From Candidatus Roizmanbacteria bacterium RIFCSPHIGHO2_02_FULL_43_11 (GTDB lineage: Bacteria; Patescibacteriota; Microgenomatia; UBA1406; HO2-37-13b), in assembly GCA_001789515.1 (NCBI GenBank), contig MFZT01000037.1, forward strand, positions 1 to 14,644: DNA of 14,644 nucleotides, read 5' to 3'. Of this stretch, positions 10,936 through 14,644 are shown piece after piece. The translations under genes and the position numbers were made by a program. The notes under the pieces are model-generated. The model had not been told where the DNA came from. It did no database searches and was given only the letters and a program-made list of their open reading frames with translations. Every line of letters starts with the position of its first letter. Position 1 is the stretch's first letter.

Positions 10936-13513
10936 ACCCAACAAGTATAGCGATGGCAAGGGCTGCGAGCAACCCAAGGTTTTTGGTTGTGAATAACTTC
11001 TCTGTTACTGAACCAAGTACTCCGGGTGTCGTTTCCTCCTTCTGCACAACTTCTTCCTGGGGTGTTGGGTTTTCACCCTCTGCAGGTGCAGTTACTTGAC
11101 TCTCTCCAGAAGCAACCGTTTGTGCGCCTGTACCCAGATTATTTCCTGCAAAGCCTGTCGCAAGTGTGCTGGTAGAACTGCTCGATGTGGTAATAATGAC
11201 GGCTTTATCACCGATAGGATCAGAAGCATTTCCCTGTCCATCAATGGCACGAATGACATAGTAGTAGGTCTTGTTGCAGTCAGGAACAAAATCGGTATAA
11301 CTGCTCTCTTGATTTGGACCAATAGAGAGAGTCGCAACGCGTGTTGAGGGTTGCATGGTAAATTCAACGACATCGCTTCGGTACACTTCAACTTTCTGTG
11401 TAAGACCATCATTTGCTGTTCTAAACGCGATCTTATTTTCGCACCCACTTATGTTACTGCGAGAATATGATGAAGGCTTTTCTGGTCGCTGATTGCTGTA
11501 ATTTACACTTACGCTATTGCTCTCCACAGCATCACCTCCTGCAATCGCAATGGTTTTGAACTGATATGTTCCCTGCGGATCAAGCAAAGAGCTGTTAACA
11601 AGGCATTTCCCACTATCCCCTCCTGATTTGAGATTCATATCAGAGCTGAACTGAATGAACATCCCGTCTGATGGGGATTTTTTGTAACACTTAACTGTTA
11701 TAGACCTTCCTTGCTGGTCAAGAGCAACAAAATTAATATTGAAATCAACTTTGCGTACAGGTGACTCAGGTTCTTCAATGCGGATGAATAAAGACGCTGC
11801 ATATGTTTGTGTTGCACCGGCAACAAGGATAAGGGTCGAAGTGGCAACTATTGCAAAGAGCTGCTTTGCATAGCGTCTGATCAGACTTTTCTTTTTTTGC
11901 ATGTCACGTCCGGCAAATACTAGACCAAGACCAAAAGTAACTAAGAGGCCCGCGAGAATTGTCCACATAGAATTTGCCCCTGTTGCAGGAAGAATATTCC
12001 CTATTGTTACACCAAGAACGGCAGATGCAGATTGTATTTCCACAATGTTGATGACGGCCCGATCAGGTTCTGGGGTGCTCACAACTTTGACTTTTGTTCC
12101 AACATAATTGATATCCACATACCCAGTTGGCTCTGCAAGTGCAAGAATATTCGAACTTTCTTCTTCGTTTGAGGTGCCCTGTGCCCATGCAAGATCAGGA
12201 TAGATGCCATCATCGGTGCCACTTCCTATCTTTGCGATATAGGTAAGTGTGACAACCTCCCCATCAGTCATGTCTCCAAGATTCCACATACCAGGAGAAG
12301 CGTATGTTGGCTCGGTTGTGGTCCCTGCACCTTTTAGATCTCCCCGCGTGGATGAAACTGATGTCCATGTTCCAGCTTGGTAGGCAAATTCATGAGGTGG
12401 GAGGTCTGTGACAATTACTCCTTGTACCGCACTATGACGGGCAGTGACTTTGAGGGTGTAGGTCACAGTATTCCCGATTACTTCTTCCGTGGGGAATGAA
12501 TCATTATATTTCTGAATAAGCAACTCTGGCTTATTACGCACCTCAGGTGTGGGAGACGTGGTAGGGCTTGCTGAGGGCGAAGATGTTGGGGTCTCGGTGG
12601 GAGTTGGCGTGGGAGTAGGTGTGCCGCTTGGTGACTCTGTTGGGGTTGGTGAACCAGTCGGTGCCTCTGTAGGAGTCGGCGTTGGTCTTTCAGAAGGCTC
12701 TGTGTTATCATTGCCAAAGTTGGCTTCATCGCAGTCGTTGACGTAATCAATGACTCTCCTGTGACACTGCTGACCTTCTTCCTGGGAGCTTGGTGACTGG
12801 TTATCTATTGCTTGTCCAGGATATGTCTGTGCCCAACCATCTTTTTGAACTTCACACAAGTAATATGTCCCGATTGATAGACCGTTAAAGGTGTATCGAC
12901 CATCTCCGTTTGTGGTTGCTTGGGTAATAAAATCCCAGTTTGCATCGTAAAGACGGATAATCCAGCCTTCAAGGAAGGATTCTTCAGGATGAATAAGATC
13001 AAAACGACCATTGCCATTCATGTCATAATATTTTCTTCCAGTTATTTTAGAAGGTAGCTCACGTGAAGGTGTTGGAGTAAGAGTTGGCGAAGGAGTCGGG
13101 GTGACTGAAGGAGGTTCCTCAACTTCCCGAGTCTCAACCCTGAATGACGCGTGCGAAATATCTTGACATGTATGAGAATCTGGCCCAATCTTTTGTGCTG
13201 ATGCAAATGAACTTCCCATCCCGTTTGCTTGCCAGCAGCCGTTATTTCCATCTGACATAAAATTTACTTTGTTCTGACCACCTTTTATACACACTTCTGC
13301 AACATAGTACCCCTCGTTTGCTTGATATGACGGATTTGTACCATCAACCTTGACCCAATTACTTGTCTTTGGGCAGGTCTCATCCTGGGAAGCAAAAGCC
13401 TTTTGGGTAATATCCAGGAAAGGATAAAACAGATTAAAAATCAACGAGACTGATAGAAAGAACGAAACAACCTTTGCAAAGCGTCTTTGATGTTCTCTCC
13501 GGTTTTTCCTCAT
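10907..13513 (-). CDS. Double surface protein: SdrD_B/DUF11-like LPATG protein fused in frame to a second signal-peptide surface protein
   Basis: This is one 868-aa reading frame with two complete-looking export modules. Part 1 (1-537) has a basic signal peptide (1-41, AFA/S), then a Cys-containing domain (about 45-125) and a Pro/Thr linker (135-150). An SdrD_B-like domain (about 155-232, DMNGNGRFD loop) follows, then a 50-residue Pro/Thr/Ser-rich stalk (272-323), a DUF11-like domain (about 327-465), LPATG (508-512), a membrane helix (about 516-534) and Arg. Part 2 (538-868) restarts with MQKKKSLIRR, a hydrophobic stretch and TQTYAA, which is a textbook signal peptide. It continues with an Ig/FN3-like domain (about 675-755), a Ser/Thr/Glu/Pro linker and a C-terminal helix with RKKH. 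The start at 13513 is chosen for the signal peptide; 38 upstream residues are unlikely to be translated. The sortase gene overlaps the 3' end. Confidence 0.8.
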   Translation of the reverse strand: MRKNRREHQRRFAKVVSFFLSVSLIFNLFYPFLDITQKAFASQDETCPKTSNWVKVDGTNPSYQANEGYYVAEVCIKGGQNKVNFMSDGNNGCWQANGMGSSFASAQKIGPDSHTCQDISHASFRVETREVEEPPSVTPTPSPTLTPTPSRELPSKITGRKYYDMNGNGRFDLIHPEESFLEGWIIRLYDANWDFITQATTNGDGRYTFNGLSIGTYYLCEVQKDGWAQTYPGQAIDNQSPSSQEEGQQCHRRVIDYVNDCDEANFGNDNTEPSERPTPTPTEAPTGSPTPTESPSGTPTPTPTPTETPTSSPSASPTTSPTPEVRNKPELLIQKYNDSFPTEEVIGNTVTYTLKVTARHSAVQGVIVTDLPPHEFAYQAGTWTSVSSTRGDLKGAGTTTEPTYASPGMWNLGDMTDGEVVTLTYIAKIGSGTDDGIYPDLAWAQGTSNEEESSNILALAEPTGYVDINYVGTKVKVVSTPEPDRAVINIVEIQSASAVLGVTIGNILPATGANSMWTILAGLLVTFGLGLVFAGRDMQKKKSLIRRYAKQLFAIVATSTLILVAGATQTYAASLFIRIEEPESPVRKVDFNINFVALDQQGRSITVKCYKKSPSDGMFIQFSSDMNLKSGGDSGKCLVNSSLLDPQGTYQFKTIAIAGGDAVESNSVSVNYSNQRPEKPSSYSRSNISGCENKIAFRTANDGLTQKVEVYRSDVVEFTMQPSTRVATLSIGPNQESSYTDFVPDCNKTYYYVIRAIDGQGNASDPIGDKAVIITTSSSSTSTLATGFAGNNLGTGAQTVASGESQVTAPAEGENPTPQEEVVQKEETTPGVLGSVTEKLFTTKNLGLLAALAIAILVGYAIYTRKKH
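11891..11906 (-). other. Junction of the two surface-protein modules: TGACATG plus A7 slippery run
   Basis: Part 2 of the surface protein begins with an in-frame ATG at 11902. An out-of-frame TGA (11906-11904) sits one base upstream (TGACATG). Directly after the ATG comes A7G (11898-11891), which in the reading frame is A-AAA-AAG, the classic bacterial slippery heptamer. A +1 shift there meets TGA after two or three codons. The site could separate the two proteins by reinitiation or slippage, or mark a one-base indel. Confidence 0.5.
12560..12700 (-). repeat. Low-complexity GGNGTN repeat encoding the Pro/Thr/Ser stalk
   Basis: Imperfect repeats of GGAGTNGGNGTN on the plus strand encode alternating Thr-Pro and Ser-Pro residues (about 272-323) of the surface protein. 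A shorter version occurs at 13065-13105. Such tracts are prone to length change by slippage and usually form an extended cell-wall spanning stalk. Confidence 0.65.
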
Positions 13514-13537
13514 GGATATAACAATTTGTATGCGGAT

Positions 13538-13565
13538 ATTGTACACTCCAACACTCAAAAAGCAA
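13538..13565 (-). promoter_or_regulatory. Putative promoter of the surface protein-sortase operon
   Basis: On the minus strand TTGCTT (13560-13565), a 16-nt spacer and TACAAT (13538-13543) lie upstream of the ATG at 13513. This predicts an 18-nt leader without a Shine-Dalgarno sequence, longer than at the other minus-strand promoters here. Confidence 0.45.
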
Positions 13566-13620
13566 CCGCAAGTAATGTGCAACGAAATCATCCCCCTACG
13601 AACATCTAACTCAAATGAAC

Positions 13621-13650
13621 TTGACATTCATGTTTTCATTCGCTTAGAAT
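13621..13650 (+). promoter_or_regulatory. Strong promoter of the 67-aa protein gene
   Basis: A perfect TTGACA (13621-13626), an 18-nt spacer and TAGAAT (13645-13650, one mismatch) form the closest match to a full consensus promoter in the window. The predicted start is about 13657, giving a leader of about 41 nt. Confidence 0.65.
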
Positions 13651-13660
13651 GAGGAGAGTT

Positions 13661-13677
13661 ACGCTCAATTTGAGCGT
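13661..13677 (+). repeat. 17-bp perfect palindrome in the leader of the 67-aa gene
   Basis: ACGCTCAA-T-TTGAGCGT lies just after the predicted transcription start and just before the Shine-Dalgarno site. As RNA it would form a 5'-end hairpin; as DNA it is a symmetric operator-like site. Confidence 0.6.
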
Positions 13678-13683
13678 TATGAG

Positions 13684-13691
13684 AGGAGGTG
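13684..13691 (+). promoter_or_regulatory. Consensus Shine-Dalgarno site of the 67-aa gene
   Basis: AGGAGGTG lies 6 nt before the ATG at 13698. It decides this start over the in-frame GTG at 13689, which lies inside the Shine-Dalgarno sequence itself. Confidence 0.85.
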
Positions 13692-13697
13692 AAATAT

Positions 13698-13901
13698 ATG
13701 GCTATTCAATTTTATGACGTAAAAAACAGAAAGAAAGTTGACGTTCCAGAAGGCCAAGTTAAAAAAGTTAAGTACGAACGCAGTACCAAAAATGGTACCA
13801 TGCAAGTTCGCTACGCTGTAAAAGCTGAAATGAATGGTGTCAAACTCACCAAATTTGTCAGCAAAGACATGTGGGACAATCTGAGTGCACCAATGGCATA
13901 A
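13698..13901 (+). CDS. 67-aa basic protein of unknown function, predicted highly expressed
   Basis: This is a 67-residue protein starting MAIQFYDVKNRKKVDVP. It has 11 Lys and 3 Arg against 7 acidic residues (net about +7), no Cys, no His and no membrane segment. Alternating hydrophobic and charged residues (VKKVKYERS; TMQVRYAVKAEM; VKLTKFVSKDMW) suggest a small beta-rich fold with a final short helix. A consensus -35, a good -10, a leader hairpin and a perfect Shine-Dalgarno sequence together predict strong expression, unlike the leaderless neighbours. Size, charge and expression would fit a small nucleic-acid-binding or chromatin-type protein. I do not recognise a family, so this is only inference. 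It is a single-gene unit divergent from the surface-protein operon. Confidence 0.85.
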   Translation: MAIQFYDVKNRKKVDVPEGQVKKVKYERSTKNGTMQVRYAVKAEMNGVKLTKFVSKDMWDNLSAPMA

Positions 13902-13923
13902 TGCGTGCCCAGCTCCATTTTTT
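13883..13923 (+). terminator. Weak terminator-like sequence after the 67-aa gene
   Basis: GCAC (13887-13890 region) can pair with GTGC (13905-13908) with partial extension by GAG/CTC, followed by six T (13918-13923). The stem is short and imperfect and overlaps the stop codon. The T-run is the main support. Confidence 0.3.
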
Positions 13924-13980
13924 ACTATAAAGATAGGCTTTGGTAATGGTGGGGCTGGGGAAACTGCCGACGCAGTAGCT

Positions 13981-14644
13981 TCACACCTGAATATGCTTCT
14001 GATAGACCTCCAGAGTGGTGATGAAAAGGATCATAATAATAGGGCCAAACAAAATCCCTGAAAGTCCAAATACAGAGATACCTCCTACAAGTGAAATCAG
14101 CATTAAAGCAGGATGCAAAGACGTATTTCGTGAAATAATCGCGGCAGCTAAAATGTTATCGATATTGGTTACAAAAATGAGTTGGCCAAACAGGATTATA
14201 GAGGCGCTTGCGTAATTTCCTTGCATAAGTTGCCATACTGCAATTGGCAGAACAATAATATTTGTTCCGATAAACGGGATAAGTGATGTAAAAATAAGCA
14301 AAATTGTAAAGGTTAAAATATACGGTATCCCCGCAATCCATAGGAACATACCTCCAAGAATCCCCTGCGCGAAAGCAATGACAAAGACAGTTTTCAGCAA
14401 AGAAAGGATGAGTGAAAGCGAGCGATTGACATACAACTCATCAATATTGTCATGAAATGGACTTATCGAAAGGAGGAATGCCTTTATTTTTGACAAAGAT
14501 GGAATCAAGAAATAAGTCAAAATTAAGAAAATAAACAACTGAGCAAGATATTTAATCGAAGTTCCTCCAATGAAAAGCAGAGTATCAAAGAAATAGGTAT
14601 CAATATTCATCTTAACATTTTCTATGGCCTGCGTGACGTGCTGG
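13981..14644 (-). CDS. AI-2E family transporter, 3' part (gene runs off the right edge)
   Basis: At least 221 codons are present. The frame is open from the right edge of the window (QHVTQAIENVK precedes the first ATG at 14610), so the real start lies outside and the family's usual length is about 340-380 aa. Several membrane helices are visible. The C-terminal half has the family pattern of an F-T-S-L-I-P-F-I-G-T turn (about 110 residues into the part from 14610), N-x-D-N-I-L-x-x-x-I-I, L-H-P-A-L-M-L-I-S-L-V-G-G and F-G-L-S-G-I-L-F-G-P. Members are membrane permeases or antiporters; autoinducer-2 export is established only for some, so the substrate here is unknown. Only a 5-bp hairpin (13963-13976) follows the stop. 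Confidence 0.88.
   Translation of the reverse strand, partial: QHVTQAIENVKMNIDTYFFDTLLFIGGTSIKYLAQLFIFLILTYFLIPSLSKIKAFLLSISPFHDNIDELYVNRSLSLILSLLKTVFVIAFAQGILGGMFLWIAGIPYILTFTILLIFTSLIPFIGTNIIVLPIAVWQLMQGNYASASIILFGQLIFVTNIDNILAAAIISRNTSLHPALMLISLVGGISVFGLSGILFGPIIMILFITTLEVYQKHIQV

Noticed and set aside
10936..10977. Sortase start at the ATG at 10977
   Set aside because: It increases the overlap with the upstream gene to 71 nt and adds a non-basic, unlikely N-terminus; 10935 gives the usual basic start before the membrane helix.
12549..12746. Plus-strand Gly/Val-rich reading frame
   Set aside because: It is the complement of the Pro/Thr-coding stalk repeat of the surface protein; no promoter or ribosome-binding site is present.
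12560..13105. CRISPR-like repeats in the GGNGTN tracts
   Set aside because: The units are short, have no unique spacers, and encode a Pro/Thr linker in frame.
13514..13627. 38-residue N-terminal extension of the large surface protein (ATG at 13627)
   Set aside because: The signal peptide begins with the Arg-rich sequence at 13513, the extension would place a long segment before it, and the promoter at 13538-13565 lies within the extension.
13689..13697. GTG start three codons earlier for the 67-aa protein
   Set aside because: The GTG lies within the Shine-Dalgarno sequence, which is correctly spaced for the ATG at 13698.
13963..13976. 5-bp hairpin as terminator of the AI-2E family gene
   Set aside because: The stem is short and is followed by TTTCCCC rather than a T-run on the minus strand.

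Overview
The window looks like part of a chromosome from a small-genome bacterium of the Candidate Phyla Radiation (Patescibacteria, possibly the Microgenomates side). This is inferred from family content and gene architecture; no phylogeny was run. The main indications are an IF-2 without its N-terminal region, a nusA-infB pair followed directly by a DHH-like gene with no rbfA between them, sortase and SipW/CalY surface genes, and many genes whose -10 box lies almost on the start codon. TGA is used as a normal stop, for example in infB and the dehydrogenase gene, so the glycine-recoding lineages (SR1/Gracilibacteria) are unlikely.

Layout. Positions 45-1912 hold a cysteine-rich membrane-anchored protein (-), tRNA-Tyr(GTA) (-) and a D-2-hydroxyacid dehydrogenase (+). 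Positions 2024-5834 hold a transcription/translation operon (+): nusA, infB and a degenerate DHH-phosphoesterase homologue with a Gln/Pro-rich tail. An unrecognised 274-aa protein (-) follows at 5836-6660. It shares a short divergent promoter region with an RmuC-family protein (+, 6746-7828). Positions 7864-8997 carry, on the minus strand, a 40-aa membrane protein, a YvlD/phage-holin-4-like membrane protein and a family-4-like uracil-DNA glycosylase without the usual Fe-S cysteines. Positions 9075-13513 are a cell-surface module on the minus strand. It contains a very large surface protein that looks like two proteins joined in frame (one ending in LPATG plus an anchor, the next starting with its own signal peptide), then a sortase, a short SipW-type signal peptidase and a CalY/TasA-like fibre subunit. 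A strongly expressed-looking 67-aa basic protein (+) and the 3' part of an AI-2E-family permease (-) end the window.

How the genes fit together. The surface block is self-consistent. The sortase gene overlaps the end of its likely LPATG substrate gene, and the SipW-type peptidase lies directly upstream of the CalY-like substrate it would be expected to process. The nusA-infB-DHH block is the usual translation/transcription neighbourhood in reduced form, with the third protein apparently catalytically inactive.

The most interesting signals are: (1) near-leaderless promoters in front of at least six, probably seven, genes, contrasted with strong Shine-Dalgarno sites only on the CalY-like gene and the 67-aa gene; (2) the double surface protein with an LPATG anchor abutting a second signal peptide; (3) the DHH pseudoenzyme; (4) the Fe-S-ligand-free uracil-DNA glycosylase; and (5) five CTAG tetramers spaced about one helical turn apart over the sortase stop codon.
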